Shown one piece after another: positions 52,812-62,588 of a DNA stretch of 64,000 bases. The notes under the pieces were generated by a model. It worked only from the letters and a program-made list of their open reading frames with translations, was not told where the DNA came from and did no database searches. The position numbers were made by a program, and so were the translations under genes. This DNA is from Bacillus sp. UNC438CL73TsuS30 (lineage in GTDB: Bacteria > Bacillota > Bacilli > Bacillales > Cytobacillaceae), in NCBI RefSeq assembly GCF_000482325.1, contig NZ_KI535298.1, forward strand, positions 107,001-171,000, in the 5' to 3' direction. The first letter of the stretch is position 1; the number at the start of each line of letters is the position of its first letter.

Positions 52812-53969
52812 TTAATCAATGACTCCGGTTTTAACAATCGTATTTTTCACGTGGATATCAAAGGTAGCCCGTTTAAAAAGCCGCCTCCACTCTTTCTTGG
52901 ATAGTTGCTTCCCTCTTAAATGCGTTTCATATTCATTACCAAAACCAACAGGATCTACATCAAGTTTCTGCAGGTATGCCAAAAATCCCCCTATTTCCTT
53001 TTTCATTTTTTTATTTATTTCTTTTTCAATAAACTTAACGGCTGCTGGATTTGAAAAATCGATTGGCTCAGTGGTTTCTAATAATCTTGAAGATAGTTTT
53101 ACTTCTACTTTAAAACGGAGACTTTTTTTATCTACTAATTTAATTTTTGAATGACTGCGAATATTATCAATATCGATAAATAGTTTATTGTATACTGTCC
53201 TAGTCGCATGTTCGCCCGTTTTCAGACGAAATTGTTTAAATTGGTCGCGGTTAAAGCCCAACTCCTGTGAACCCGCATTATATTTATCTGCAAGAACTTT
53301 TAAATAAAAAATCTTTGAAGGGTCAAGCTCAGCGACCAACTGATCATCCCTAAACAATGCAATTCCAGAAATAATCACATCCTTATCCTTTAATTTCATA
53401 ATTGGAAGTACTGGATCTTTGCCGATATCATAATAATTATGGTTAAATTCCTGAAGAGTTGGCGAAAGGATTTGCTCTCCTTCCACATTTTGTTTAATGA
53501 TATTATATAAATATGTACCAAGATTTACCTGTTGATTCGTCTCATCTAGGTTAATAATGGAAGAAGCCTTGCCATCTGCTACAGTTAGATAGACCATATT
53601 TCCAACGGTTGAGTCACGATTTAAAGCATCTACAAGCTGAATCACCCCTTTTTCAGCAAGCATTCGGCTATAGACCACACAGCGCATTTGTCCCGAAACC
53701 AGTTTTTGATTAGACATTAGGTTTTGTTTTTTCATTAGCCCTTTGCTTGTATGGGAATCGGCAGAAATCACCTTTGTGATATTTTGAGCCATCGGATCAA
53801 ATTTATGGACCACAACTGTCCCTTTTATCACATTTTTTTTATCCAAATCGTAGCCTGCCGCCGTAATCAGAGCTAATTTCTCCAACTGTTTTCGCTCTGC
53901 ACAACCAGAGATGAAGGAAAAGCATAAAAGAATGGCCAATAATAATTCCATTTTAGAAGCCTTAAACAT
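52812..53969 (-). CDS. Spore germination lipoprotein, Ger(x)C subunit
   Basis: 385 aa. C-subunit of a gerA-type germinant receptor, a lipoprotein of the inner spore membrane. The lipobox is FSFISGC near residue 18. The mature protein begins AERKQLEKLALITAAGYDLD, and the C-terminal domain ends with WRRLFKRATFDIHVKNTI, both typical of Ger(x)C. It overlaps the B-subunit gene by 8 bases. Third gene of an A-B-C operon. Confidence 0.93.
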   Translation of the reverse strand: MFKASKMELLLAILLCFSFISGCAERKQLEKLALITAAGYDLDKKNVIKGTVVVHKFDPMAQNITKVISADSHTSKGLMKKQNLMSNQKLVSGQMRCVVYSRMLAEKGVIQLVDALNRDSTVGNMVYLTVADGKASSIINLDETNQQVNLGTYLYNIIKQNVEGEQILSPTLQEFNHNYYDIGKDPVLPIMKLKDKDVIISGIALFRDDQLVAELDPSKIFYLKVLADKYNAGSQELGFNRDQFKQFRLKTGEHATRTVYNKLFIDIDNIRSHSKIKLVDKKSLRFKVEVKLSSRLLETTEPIDFSNPAAVKFIEKEINKKMKKEIGGFLAYLQKLDVDPVGFGNEYETHLRGKQLSKKEWRRLFKRATFDIHVKNTIVKTGVID

Positions 53970-55071
53970 TCGCCTTCCTCCTTAAATACCACCGCTTGGC
54001 AAAAACAATCAGTGCAAGCACTACCGGATAACATAAAGCGGCACAAAAACCCGCCTTAGCAATTATGTCTGTGATATTATTCATTTGGTATCTCGCCTTT
54101 ACAAAAAAGGTAAGACCCCAAGTAAGGAAGGCAAGGATCCATATTCCATGCTTTTGTTTAAGCTTAAAAATCCTCGAAAACCCCTTTGAAGCTGCCCAAA
54201 GATAGGCACACATATTAGGTAATATAATTAACATCCAAAAAGAAACCGCGATAAATTCAAATCGTTCCAGGTTGGGAAGCCTGACAATTTTAAACATCGA
54301 TAATACCGGCCATATGGTTCGTGCAAGACTGTCTTCAGCAAAGAATGTAATCGCAACTAATGTTACCATCGTAAATAGCAAGGTAGTATAAAGATTACCA
54401 AGTTGGGTAAACAGAAGCACCTTATTCTTTTCTTTTACAAAGGGATAGACGAAAAGGATTAGCTCAAAACCTAGGATAGACAGCGACGTGCTATAAATTC
54501 CTTCTACCATCTTTTTCAAAGAAACATTCAACATCGGAAACAAATGGGTTGGGTCACTGTAATGAATCGGCACCAATAGAATAAAAGCCATCCATAAAGT
54601 ACCAACTACCGATAGAAAAGCGACGCCAATGATAATTCGAATTCCACCGTTAACTGCATACACTGATAACAAGATCAGAACCATTGATAATTGCCATGTC
54701 GGCAAGTCCGGGAAAATCCACACTTGAACAATTTCAATATAATTCATAAAAATAACAAAAAAACATCCTGTTAAATAAAGCATATAAATCAGACTCATTA
54801 GACTCCCTAGCCATTTGCCAAAAAGATCGGCATGAATACCGTACAAATCAGCACTATCATATTGCTTAAGCATTGTAATCATAAACCATAAGACGATTCC
54901 AACAACGACCCCAGCTAAAAAAACTGAAATCCAAGCATCATGCTTCGAGGATAAATAGACAATCCTCGGTAATCCAATTAACCCCACCCCGGTTTGGACG
55001 GCATGTATGAAAAAAAATAATAGAAACGCATTAAACAGTAATCCTTCTTTCGGATGTAAATTTACTTTCAT
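53962..55071 (-). CDS. Spore germination permease, GerAB type
   Basis: 369 aa with about ten helices, amino acid-polyamine-organocation-like fold of germinant receptor B-subunits that bind the nutrient germinant. The ATG at 55071 is chosen because AGGGGCG lies 6 bases upstream and gives MKVNLHPKEG; an ATG at 55089 overlapping the gerAA stop is also possible. The germinant cannot be predicted from sequence. Confidence 0.92.
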   Translation of the reverse strand: MKVNLHPKEGLLFNAFLLFFFIHAVQTGVGLIGLPRIVYLSSKHDAWISVFLAGVVVGIVLWFMITMLKQYDSADLYGIHADLFGKWLGSLMSLIYMLYLTGCFFVIFMNYIEIVQVWIFPDLPTWQLSMVLILLSVYAVNGGIRIIIGVAFLSVVGTLWMAFILLVPIHYSDPTHLFPMLNVSLKKMVEGIYSTSLSILGFELILFVYPFVKEKNKVLLFTQLGNLYTTLLFTMVTLVAITFFAEDSLARTIWPVLSMFKIVRLPNLERFEFIAVSFWMLIILPNMCAYLWAASKGFSRIFKLKQKHGIWILAFLTWGLTFFVKARYQMNNITDIIAKAGFCAALCYPVVLALIVFAKRWYLRRKANV

Positions 55072-55081
55072 TTTTTCGCCC

Positions 55082-56599
55082 CTATTCATCTACATCCTTT
55101 TTTTCTTTCGCCTTTTTACTTGGATACCTTTGACCATCTACCGGATGATTTGTTACTGGTCTGTATGAAAGGTATTTAAGTGGAAATCGAAACAGGCTGA
55201 ATCCCAAATCCCTCCATCTTAATGGATATACAGGAGAAAGATAGGGCCTTCCCAATGTATCCAGCTTTAAGAGATGAATGAGGAAAAAGCAAAAAGATAC
55301 CATGATTCCAATCCCTCCCCAAAGACCAGCCATTAGAATGATTGGAAAACGAATGATTCGTATCGCTGTCCCCATCAGATAACTTGGGGTGGTGAAGGAC
55401 CCGAGCGCACTAAGGGCAATAATGATAATTAAAATATTACTTGTAAACCCTGCATCTACTGCGGCTTGACCGATTACGATACCGCCGACGATACCCATCG
55501 TTTGCCCGACCTTTGTAGGAAGTCTTGCTCCCGCCTCTCGCAGCAGCTCAATCACAAATTCAAGGAGGAGTGCCTCAAATACTGGGGGAAATGGGACATT
55601 GGACCTTGACTGTCCTAATGAAACGAGCAATGCAGATGGAATAACTTCATAATGATACGTTAACACCGCGACATATGCCGGTGTCAGAAGGACAGACAAG
55701 AAGGTTGCGGTTAAACGCAGGATTCGTAAGAAGAAACCCATATTCCAACGCATATAAATATCTTCTGTTGATTCGAAAAAGGTAAAGAATGGCGTCGGTC
55801 CATAAACTGCATCTGGACTGCGGTCAATTAGTACAGCAACCTTTCCTCTTAATAAAGCAATGGTAATCCGATCAGGCAATTCAGTGGTCATCAGCTGTGG
55901 AAATACCGTCCAGCTATTATTTTCGATTAATTGTCCGAGTACCGTGCTATCGGGAACACTATCGATATTAAGGTCAGTGATTCTTTGCCTGAAGGTGTTT
56001 ACATTTTCCTCATCGGCAACTCCTCTAATATAAATAAGCTTTGCCTGTTTTTTTGCTCTTGTGCCAATCGTGAGGTCCTCCAAGCACAAATTCGGATCCT
56101 TTAGATTATTCCGTAGAATATTGATGTTTCCAAGAAGTGATTCGGTAAAGGCAATTTTTGGACCATAAACTAGCGATTCCGTTTCCGCTTTTTCCAGTGA
56201 TCGTTCAACTGTTTTCGCTGCATCTGCTAATAGACCATATGGTTCACCATCGATATAAATATAAATCTGCCCTTCAATTAATGCCTGAATGACTTCTTTC
56301 AGATTATTAACAGCAGAAAGCTGAGCAATCGGCAGAATTTGTGCCAGAGATTCAGGAGTCCATTTGGATTGTGTACTTTTAATAGTTGGATTAAGAATAT
56401 CCTGGTCCAATCCATTTTTATCAATTAAGCTGCCTAAGTAGCAAAATAGGATCTTTTTTCCTTCTTTTGTAAGGGTTCTAAAGGTTAAATCCGAGCAAGC
56501 ATTTAGCTCCTGCTTTAATTCTTCCTTCAGTTCCTCCACACTTAAGCTATGTGTTTTCGTTTCTTCTGAAGTTTTTTTCCCCGTCATCCATTTGAACAT
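55082..56599 (-). CDS. Spore germination protein, GerAA type
   Basis: 505 aa. A-subunit of the germinant receptor: a large hydrophilic N-terminal domain (about 1-280), then five to six membrane helices. Signature stretches are VAVLIDRSPDAVYGPTPFF near 260 and VPFPPVFEALLLEFVIELLREAGARLP near 345. The A-subunits oligomerise into an ion channel. The ATG at 56599 has AAAGG 8 bases upstream. First gene of the operon. Confidence 0.94.
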   Translation of the reverse strand: MFKWMTGKKTSEETKTHSLSVEELKEELKQELNACSDLTFRTLTKEGKKILFCYLGSLIDKNGLDQDILNPTIKSTQSKWTPESLAQILPIAQLSAVNNLKEVIQALIEGQIYIYIDGEPYGLLADAAKTVERSLEKAETESLVYGPKIAFTESLLGNINILRNNLKDPNLCLEDLTIGTRAKKQAKLIYIRGVADEENVNTFRQRITDLNIDSVPDSTVLGQLIENNSWTVFPQLMTTELPDRITIALLRGKVAVLIDRSPDAVYGPTPFFTFFESTEDIYMRWNMGFFLRILRLTATFLSVLLTPAYVAVLTYHYEVIPSALLVSLGQSRSNVPFPPVFEALLLEFVIELLREAGARLPTKVGQTMGIVGGIVIGQAAVDAGFTSNILIIIIALSALGSFTTPSYLMGTAIRIIRFPIILMAGLWGGIGIMVSFCFFLIHLLKLDTLGRPYLSPVYPLRWRDLGFSLFRFPLKYLSYRPVTNHPVDGQRYPSKKAKEKKDVDE

Positions 56600-56663
56600 T
56601 GGCAACACCTTTGAACTTCAATTTTTTTTAGCATTACCAAATAAGCTATATTTAACCAAAAAG

Positions 56664-56692
56664 AACAGGATGGTGACCAGCACCATCCTGTT
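56664..56692 (-). terminator. Terminator of the DUF418 gene
   Basis: Stem AACAGGATGGTG / CACCATCCTGTT with a 5-nt loop; the minus strand continues CTTTTTGG. Confidence 0.88.
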
Positions 56693-57673
56693 TTATGGCT
56701 TTTCTTTGTATGTTGCTAACCGCCAAATCCATTCAAGCGGCCCGTATTGAAAGCAACGCAGCCAAACTGCACTAAATAACAGCTGTATGAAATAGATTAC
56801 TAAGCATATGTAAAGGGTATGCAAGTAGGTTATATGCCTATACATGTCGAAGGCCTTTCCAACCACTAATATGAAGACGGTTTGCGAGACGTAATTGCTG
56901 AGTGACATCCGTCCATAGTATTTTAAAGGAGATAATGTTTTCTGAAAAAATTGAGATTGTAATATTAAAATCAGGACCCCGACATAGAAGGCAGAAACCA
57001 TTGGACCAATCATTATACCGATGGTTAAAAACCGATTATAAAGAAAAGGATTAAATGGAGTCGAAGGAATATGTTGATATTGAAAAGCTAGACCAAGGGC
57101 AGTCAAGATAAATGCTGACACTGTAAAGATAGTAATTTGTTTTCGTTTATGAGTAATCTCTTCAAACATCCGATATTGACCAGCAGCAAGCCCTAAAAGG
57201 ATGAGGGGCACTGTCATAAATATTTTCATTGCGAAGATGGAGAATAGAATGAGTAACAAAATCCCAATTGCCAGGTTAACCTCTCTTCTTACTTTATAAA
57301 AAGGCAAAAGAATCAGACCGCAGCTTGCATAAACAGTAAGAGCTTCCCCCGGCTGAAAAATAAAGTGAATAAAACCAAAGATAAAAAGAACGATGATTCT
57401 ACGCAAAAATAAAATGATTGCATTTTTCCCTTTCCTCTCTGCTCTTGTTAGAAAAATAAACATTCCGACACCAAACAAAAAGGAAAAGATCGGATAAAAG
57501 CGCCCTTCGACAAACAGAAATAAAAACCTCTGATAGAAAGCATCCTGGGTGTTCGGAAGTGGCTCTTGCGCAGATAACATTGCCAGGATATTAACCAGGA
57601 GGATTCCTAAAAGCGCGAAACCTCTTAAATAATCTAGTGTATCTATCCGTTCGTTTCGTTCTATTTTTTTCAT
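56693..57673 (-). CDS. DUF418 / YeiB-like membrane protein
   Basis: 326 aa with about eight helices. The N-terminus RIDTLDYLRGFALLGILLVNI is diagnostic of the DUF1624/DUF418 acyltransferase-like membrane family, and the C-terminal half contains the DUF418 pattern (LKYYGRMSLSNYVSQTV near 240). It has been linked to transport or acylation, without proof. Lies between the ger operon and degV. Confidence 0.85.
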   Translation of the reverse strand: MKKIERNERIDTLDYLRGFALLGILLVNILAMLSAQEPLPNTQDAFYQRFLFLFVEGRFYPIFSFLFGVGMFIFLTRAERKGKNAIILFLRRIIVLFIFGFIHFIFQPGEALTVYASCGLILLPFYKVRREVNLAIGILLLILFSIFAMKIFMTVPLILLGLAAGQYRMFEEITHKRKQITIFTVSAFILTALGLAFQYQHIPSTPFNPFLYNRFLTIGIMIGPMVSAFYVGVLILILQSQFFQKTLSPLKYYGRMSLSNYVSQTVFILVVGKAFDMYRHITYLHTLYICLVIYFIQLLFSAVWLRCFQYGPLEWIWRLATYKEKP

Positions 57674-57693
57674 GATTTACTTCCCCTATAAAA

Positions 57694-57721
57694 ATTGGAT
57701 GGTGTTTAGGCACCATCCAAT
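57694..57721 (-). terminator. Terminator of degV
   Basis: Stem ATTGGATGGTG / CACCATCCAAT with a 6-nt loop; the minus strand continues with TTTTTATAG. Confidence 0.9.
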
Positions 57722-57731
57722 CTAACAATTC

Positions 57732-58574
57732 TTAATCATAGTAATACATTAAGGCAATCGCACCAGGACCTGCATGTGTAATTACTGTTGGACCCGTATA
57801 GTCAATTTCCACATCCTGAACACCGGTCAAATCAAAGATGCTCTCTTTTATTTTCACCGCAAGCTCATAGGCCCCGGCATGAGCAATCCCTACGCCTCGA
57901 ACGGTTTTCCCCTTGATATCCTCGGTAAATTGTTTCGTAAAAAACTTTACCACCTGGGAGTAACTCCTCGCCTTTGTGACTGGCGTATACTCCGCACCTT
58001 CAAGGGATGCTATTGGTTTAATATTTAACAGCGAACCAATAAAGGCTTTGCCTTTGCCAATCCGGCCGCCTTTTACTAGATTCTCTAATGTATCCACCAT
58101 TATATATAATTTAGTATGGTTTTGTACTGCTTCAAGACGTTCAAGGATTTCTTCCAAACTATTTCCCTGTTTGGCCATTTCAGCCGCTTCCCTTACTTGA
58201 AAGGATAAAGCCTTTGAAATAAATTTGGAATCAACAACGGTCACGTTTGTTTTCGCCATTTGGGCAGCGCTTTCCGCAGAGCGGACAGTCCCACTCATTT
58301 TCCCCGTCATGTGAATGGAGAGAACCTCAAAGCCTTCTTCTCCTAAGCGGTCATATACCTCAAGAAAAGCACCTGTTGATGGCTGTGAACTTTTCGGTAA
58401 TTCATCTGTTCGACTCATATTTTTTATAAAATCAACCGGTTCTAATTCCACCCGATCTAAGAAGGTTTCTCCATTTATCGTAATCGAAAGCGGTACAACC
58501 TCAACTCCAAGTTGATCAACCACTTCTTGAGGCATGTCCATGGTTGAATCGGTTACAATTTTAATTTTACTCAT
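57732..58574 (-). CDS. DegV family fatty-acid binding protein
   Basis: 280 aa. Binds a fatty acid in a deep pocket; related FakB proteins present fatty acids to a FakA kinase. The N-terminus KIKIVTDSTMDMPQEV, SQPSTGAF near residue 62 and the C-terminal ITHAGPGAIALMYYY are diagnostic. No fakA gene is adjacent. Single gene with its own terminator. Confidence 0.92.
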   Translation of the reverse strand: MSKIKIVTDSTMDMPQEVVDQLGVEVVPLSITINGETFLDRVELEPVDFIKNMSRTDELPKSSQPSTGAFLEVYDRLGEEGFEVLSIHMTGKMSGTVRSAESAAQMAKTNVTVVDSKFISKALSFQVREAAEMAKQGNSLEEILERLEAVQNHTKLYIMVDTLENLVKGGRIGKGKAFIGSLLNIKPIASLEGAEYTPVTKARSYSQVVKFFTKQFTEDIKGKTVRGVGIAHAGAYELAVKIKESIFDLTGVQDVEIDYTGPTVITHAGPGAIALMYYYD

Positions 58575-58681
58575 TTAGTCACTTCCCCACTCTTACTGCT
58601 TTGTATTATACAGGTTACACCTTTTGATGGGAACACAATCTCTCATTATATTTTAATAAAATAGTCTTTTCAAAAAATAAA

Positions 58682-58703
58682 GAGCACCGGTTAGCCGATG
58701 CTC
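58682..58703 (-). terminator. Terminator of ypmP
   Basis: GAGCACCGG and CCGATGCTC pair with one wobble around TTAG; the minus strand continues TTTATTTTTTG. Confidence 0.85.
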
Positions 58704-58710
58704 GAAGATA

Positions 58711-58962
58711 TTAAGCGTTGTTTTTTAATTCATCTACTTTAAATAGTTTTTCATAGTCTGGCCACTTCATGACTTTTTTCAAATACTCTCTGAAGGAGTA
58801 GCATTTTTTGGGGCCTGACTCCTTGTTAATGGACGTGATAAACGTCTGTAAACGGACTTGGATCATAAATTTAAAAGGGCTATCTTCCTCCAATACAGGA
58901 ATTTCCATGACTTTAACCTTCTGTCCAACAATTGTTTTGAACTCTAGGCTTTTTAGTAACAA
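58711..58962 (-). CDS. ypmP: DUF2535 family protein YpmP
   Basis: 83 aa with IEIPVLEED-like and YSFREYLKKVMKWPDYEKLF segments typical of DUF2535. Function unknown. The TTG at 58962 after AAAAAGG gives the length of B. subtilis YpmP. In B. subtilis ypmP adjoins ypmQ; here about 5.9 kb with the ger operon, the DUF418 gene and degV lies between them. Confidence 0.8.
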   Translation of the reverse strand: MLLKSLEFKTIVGQKVKVMEIPVLEEDSPFKFMIQVRLQTFITSINKESGPKKCYSFREYLKKVMKWPDYEKLFKVDELKNNA

Positions 58963-59255
58963 AAATATCAATCCTTTTTACCCGTTTGATACTATTATAC
59001 ACCTTCCCCAACTCGAAATGTGTCTAATTGTGCTTGTATCAAAAAAATATTTGTGAATTTTTTACTGAATCATTTTTTCTTCTATATTGGATTGAGAACA
59101 CATTTATAGCAATGTATTCCTGCAGAATCAAAATCAATTTCCTTTAGTTTTCCAATTAATATGCCAAAAGTAGGGATATACGCTTGAAAAATAACTTAAT
59201 AAAATTTAATATTATTATAATAGTAGATAAATCGAAAGGAACTGGGTAGATAGAA

Positions 59256-60731
59256 ATGGACAGTTCTGCAATTTTAATCAAAAAAAGAATTATATTAGAA
59301 AAATATTTAAAAGATGGACTAAATAGTTATCAATCATTATTAGCCTGCAACTCAGATGCCCTTTTTGCCATTGATTTAGCTGGATATTATGTTTTTCTTA
59401 ATCCAGCCTGTGAGCAAATAACGGGGTACAGCCAGGAAGAAATCGAGAAAAAGAAATTCTTTGAAATCCTTGCACTTGAAGATGTGGCAAAGGTTTCGTC
59501 CTACTTTTACCAAGCTTTAGAAGGCAGCTTTCAAAACTATGATTGCAAACTCATTCAGCAAAATGGTCAGTTTGTGGATCTAAATGTCACCAATCTACCC
59601 ATTACTGTCAATGGCGAAATTATTGGTGTATATGGTGTGGCTAAGGATATTACGGAAATTAAACGAAAGAGGAGACGCTTAAAGGACAGTGAAGAGCTTT
59701 ATCGGATTTTAACGGAAAACTCAATGGATATTATTGTAAAAACAGATATTGCAGGAAATTTCATTTATGTCTCACCTGTTTGCGAACAAATTCTCGGCTA
59801 CACACCTACAGAACTGGTTAGCCAACCAATTTTAGAATATATCCATAGAGACGATGTTGATCGCTATCTCCTAAATTATCAGAAAGCGATTCATATTCAG
59901 CCTAAATCATTAGATACATTCCGTATGCGAAAAAAAGACGGCAGTTTTATTTATATGGAAATTCTAAGTAACTCCTACCGTAATAGTGACAAGGAAGTGC
60001 GAGTGATTTCCGTATTACGAGATATTTCCGAAAGAATTAATGCGGATTTGGACAAAAAACGGACCGAGGATTTGTTATTACAATCAGAAAAGCTTTCCGT
60101 TGCCGGACAGCTTGCTGCGGGAATTGCCCATGAGGTTCGAAACCCATTAACTGCAATTAAAGGATTCCTGCAATTATTGAATGTAGATCAAGGACAGAGG
60201 GATTATATCGATATTATTCATTCTGAAATTAATCGAATTGAATTGATTTTATCTGAGTTGTTGGTCATTGCAAAACCACAAGTTATGAAAACGGCCAAAA
60301 CAAATATTAAGGAAGTAATCGAAGGAGTGAAAACCCTAATTGATACACAAGCCATTATGACCAATGTTCAAATTAGGACGGTCTATTTTTCCCCACTTCC
60401 GGAAATTCTTTGTGATGAGAATCAATTGAAACAGGTGTTTATTAATTTCCTTAAAAATTCGATTGAAGCAATGCCTGCTGGTGGAAATATAACGATTCAA
60501 ACAGAATGCACGGATAAAAAAGAGATGATCATTCGTTTCATTGATACGGGAAGTGGAATTCCTCCCGAGTATTTGAAAAGAATTGGAGATCCTTTTTTTA
60601 CCACGAAGGAAAAAGGTACCGGTTTGGGGCTATTAGTTAGCAAGAAAATTATTGAAAATCACAAAGGTAAAATTCAAATTGATAGTGATGAAAATGGAAC
60701 GTCTGTCACCGTGTTCCTTCCAATAAAATAA
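59256..60731 (+). CDS. PAS-domain sensor histidine kinase (sporulation-kinase type)
   Basis: 491 aa, no membrane segment, so it senses an internal signal. Two PAS domains (about 28-138 and 148-262) precede HisKA with the phospho-His in AAGIAHEVRNPLTAIKGF near residue 289. The ATPase domain has N-box NFLKNSIEAMP, G1 DTGSGIPPE and G2 GTGLGL. No response regulator is adjacent, which fits the orphan Kin proteins that feed Spo0F in Bacillus (inference). AAAGGAACTGGG precedes the ATG. Confidence 0.85.
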   Translation: MDSSAILIKKRIILEKYLKDGLNSYQSLLACNSDALFAIDLAGYYVFLNPACEQITGYSQEEIEKKKFFEILALEDVAKVSSYFYQALEGSFQNYDCKLIQQNGQFVDLNVTNLPITVNGEIIGVYGVAKDITEIKRKRRRLKDSEELYRILTENSMDIIVKTDIAGNFIYVSPVCEQILGYTPTELVSQPILEYIHRDDVDRYLLNYQKAIHIQPKSLDTFRMRKKDGSFIYMEILSNSYRNSDKEVRVISVLRDISERINADLDKKRTEDLLLQSEKLSVAGQLAAGIAHEVRNPLTAIKGFLQLLNVDQGQRDYIDIIHSEINRIELILSELLVIAKPQVMKTAKTNIKEVIEGVKTLIDTQAIMTNVQIRTVYFSPLPEILCDENQLKQVFINFLKNSIEAMPAGGNITIQTECTDKKEMIIRFIDTGSGIPPEYLKRIGDPFFTTKEKGTGLGLLVSKKIIENHKGKIQIDSDENGTSVTVFLPIK

Positions 60732-60765
60732 AAAACGACCCTAAGAATACTCTTAAGGTCGTTTT
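60732..60765. terminator. Bidirectional terminator
   Basis: AAAACGACC / GGTCGTTTT outer stem with an inner CTAAGA / TCTTAAG pairing, between the kinase gene and tatC. Confidence 0.85.
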
Positions 60766-60766
60766 A

Positions 60767-61504
60767 TTATGCTTCCACTAATTCTTCGTCCTGCTGTTTT
60801 TTCAATTTTTTCCTATAAACGAATTTCGATAAATTTATACTAATTTCATATAAGAGCAAAAGTGGGAGTGTCACTACAAAGTCGGACATAAAATCAGGCG
60901 GTGTGATCACTACTGCTATGATAATTAGAATAAAATAAGCATATTTGCGAATTTTTGTAAGTACAAAAGGATTAATAATCCCCAGTGACGTTAAGAACAT
61001 TACGACAACCGGCAGTTCAAACAACACTCCAAACGGTAATGTCATGTTCATGATAAAACTGAAATAACGGTCTGCCGTGAAATTGGTGACAAACATGTCT
61101 CCCCCAATTCCAATCAAGAATTTAAAAACCATTGGGAAAATAACAAAATAGCCAAAGCAAAGACCGATAATAAATAAGATGAACAACGCAGGTACATAGG
61201 AAAGGGTGACTCTTCTTTCCAACGGTCTTAATCCAGGTTTGACAAACATCCAAATTTGTAAGGCTAAAACTGGAATCGTTCCCGCAACAGCCACAACACC
61301 CGCCAGCATAAAATAAATCCTGATTATATCACTTGGACCGAGCACCATTAATTTCATATCAAGGCCGCGGACAAACCATTTATAAATATCATCAACATAA
61401 ATAAAAGCAGCAATAAAAAAAACAAGAAATGCAAGTACGGTTATGATAATCCTTTTGCGTAATTCCTCTAAATGATCGACTAACTGTAATTCTTTATCAT
61501 CCAT
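60767..61504 (-). CDS. tatC: Twin-arginine translocase subunit TatC
   Basis: 245-aa six-helix membrane protein that recognises twin-arginine signal peptides. The N-terminal LVDHLEELRKRIIITVLAF, the periplasmic loop with the LFELPVVVMFLTSLG segment near 160 and the conserved FxxE are present. It follows tatA by about 100 bases, without a terminator seen, so they form a minimal TatAC system. The cargo is not indicated by neighbours. Confidence 0.95.
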   Translation of the reverse strand: MDDKELQLVDHLEELRKRIIITVLAFLVFFIAAFIYVDDIYKWFVRGLDMKLMVLGPSDIIRIYFMLAGVVAVAGTIPVLALQIWMFVKPGLRPLERRVTLSYVPALFILFIIGLCFGYFVIFPMVFKFLIGIGGDMFVTNFTADRYFSFIMNMTLPFGVLFELPVVVMFLTSLGIINPFVLTKIRKYAYFILIIIAVVITPPDFMSDFVVTLPLLLLYEISINLSKFVYRKKLKKQQDEELVEA

Positions 61505-61608
61505 TAACTTCCCCTGCCAATTTCAAAGGTTGAAAAATAAATATGTTTTGCCATTTACCCCTATTAAACAATAAGTAGAAAAAGGTGCAAGACACAGTAT
61601 CTTACACC

Positions 61609-61803
61609 TTATTTAGTCAATTTTTTCTTATCCTCATCGATATCTGGCATGACATCGTCGGTAAGTTCACGTGTTGATTTTTTAAACTCCTTTAACGTCT
61701 GACCGAAGGCACGACCGATTTCTGGTAATTTTTTAGGGCCGAAAATAATTAATGCAAGCACTAAAATCAAAATTAATCCAGGTACTCCAATATTAGATAA
61801 CAT
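61609..61803 (-). CDS. tatA: Twin-arginine translocase subunit TatA
   Basis: 64 aa: one N-terminal helix (IGVPGLILILVLALIIFGPKKLPEIGRAFG), the FGPKKLPE hinge, then an amphipathic helix and acidic-basic tail. Oligomerises to form the Tat pore. AAGAGGAGG precedes the ATG. Confidence 0.95.
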   Translation of the reverse strand: MLSNIGVPGLILILVLALIIFGPKKLPEIGRAFGQTLKEFKKSTRELTDDVMPDIDEDKKKLTK

Positions 61804-62061
61804 GGAATAACCTCCTCTTTTTCAGTTGTTCATTACTACTACAATTATAGTGTTAAAAAATCAATTTGAAATCATTCATGCTGATAGTTCATAATAAATT
61901 CACATTTGCAACTATAAACCATACGTCATCAGCTGAAATACTATATAAAGCTAATAATCACTATAGTCAATTTAACAATAACTATTCTGTAAGTCAATGT
62001 ACAATACTGCTTATTTAATTTTAAAAATATTTTAACAATAACTCATTATAAGAGACATTTT
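61804..62061. other. Intergenic stretch upstream of tatA
   Basis: About 260 AT-rich bases between tatA and the dfrA terminator. No small gene with a ribosome binding site is seen. It should hold the tatA promoter, which I cannot place with confidence. Confidence 0.5.
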
Positions 62062-62091
62062 AAAGCACCAGCATTTTTTAGCTGGTGCTTT
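62062..62091 (-). terminator. Terminator of thyA-dfrA
   Basis: Eleven-base-pair stem AAAGCACCAGC / GCTGGTGCTTT with an 8-nt loop just past the dfrA stop. Confidence 0.9.
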
Positions 62092-62099
62092 TTTAGTGG

Positions 62100-62588
62100 C
62101 TATATTTTTCGATCATAGACCTTAAATTCATACTCGTATGGATTATTTTCATCTTTTATTCCTTTTTCAGTGGTTAAGAGCTTCCATTCTGAGTGATTGA
62201 ATTCCGGAAAGTATGTATCTCCCTCAAATTCAGAATGTATCTCGGTAATGTACAAACGGTCCGCATATTGGAAGGTTTCTTTAAAAATCTCTGCCCCGCC
62301 GATGACGAAGATTTCATCTTCTTGTTTGCGACAGTAATCTACAAAATCCTCTACAGAGTAAAACATAGTGCAGCCTTCAGCCTGGTAATTCTTCTGACGG
62401 GTAATCACAATATTTTCTCTTCCAGGAAGGACTCGCCTAATAGATTCATGTGTTTTTCGCCCCATTGCAATTGGATGGCCCATCGTGACTCTTTTAAAGT
62501 ATTTTAAATCCTCCGGTAAATGCCAAGGTAATTGATTGTCCTTGCCGATCACTCTATGATCATCCATCGCTACGAGAAAAGAAATCAT
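62100..62588 (-). CDS. dfrA: Dihydrofolate reductase
   Basis: 162 aa. Reduces dihydrofolate to tetrahydrofolate with NADPH. MISFLVAMDDHRVIGKDNQLPWHLPEDLKYFK holds the substrate Asp/Trp region, GRKTHESI the NADPH site and FVIGGAEIFK the second nucleotide loop. Its ATG overlaps the thyA stop by 4 bases. It recycles the dihydrofolate made by ThyA. Confidence 0.96.
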   Translation of the reverse strand: MISFLVAMDDHRVIGKDNQLPWHLPEDLKYFKRVTMGHPIAMGRKTHESIRRVLPGRENIVITRQKNYQAEGCTMFYSVEDFVDYCRKQEDEIFVIGGAEIFKETFQYADRLYITEIHSEFEGDTYFPEFNHSEWKLLTTEKGIKDENNPYEYEFKVYDRKI

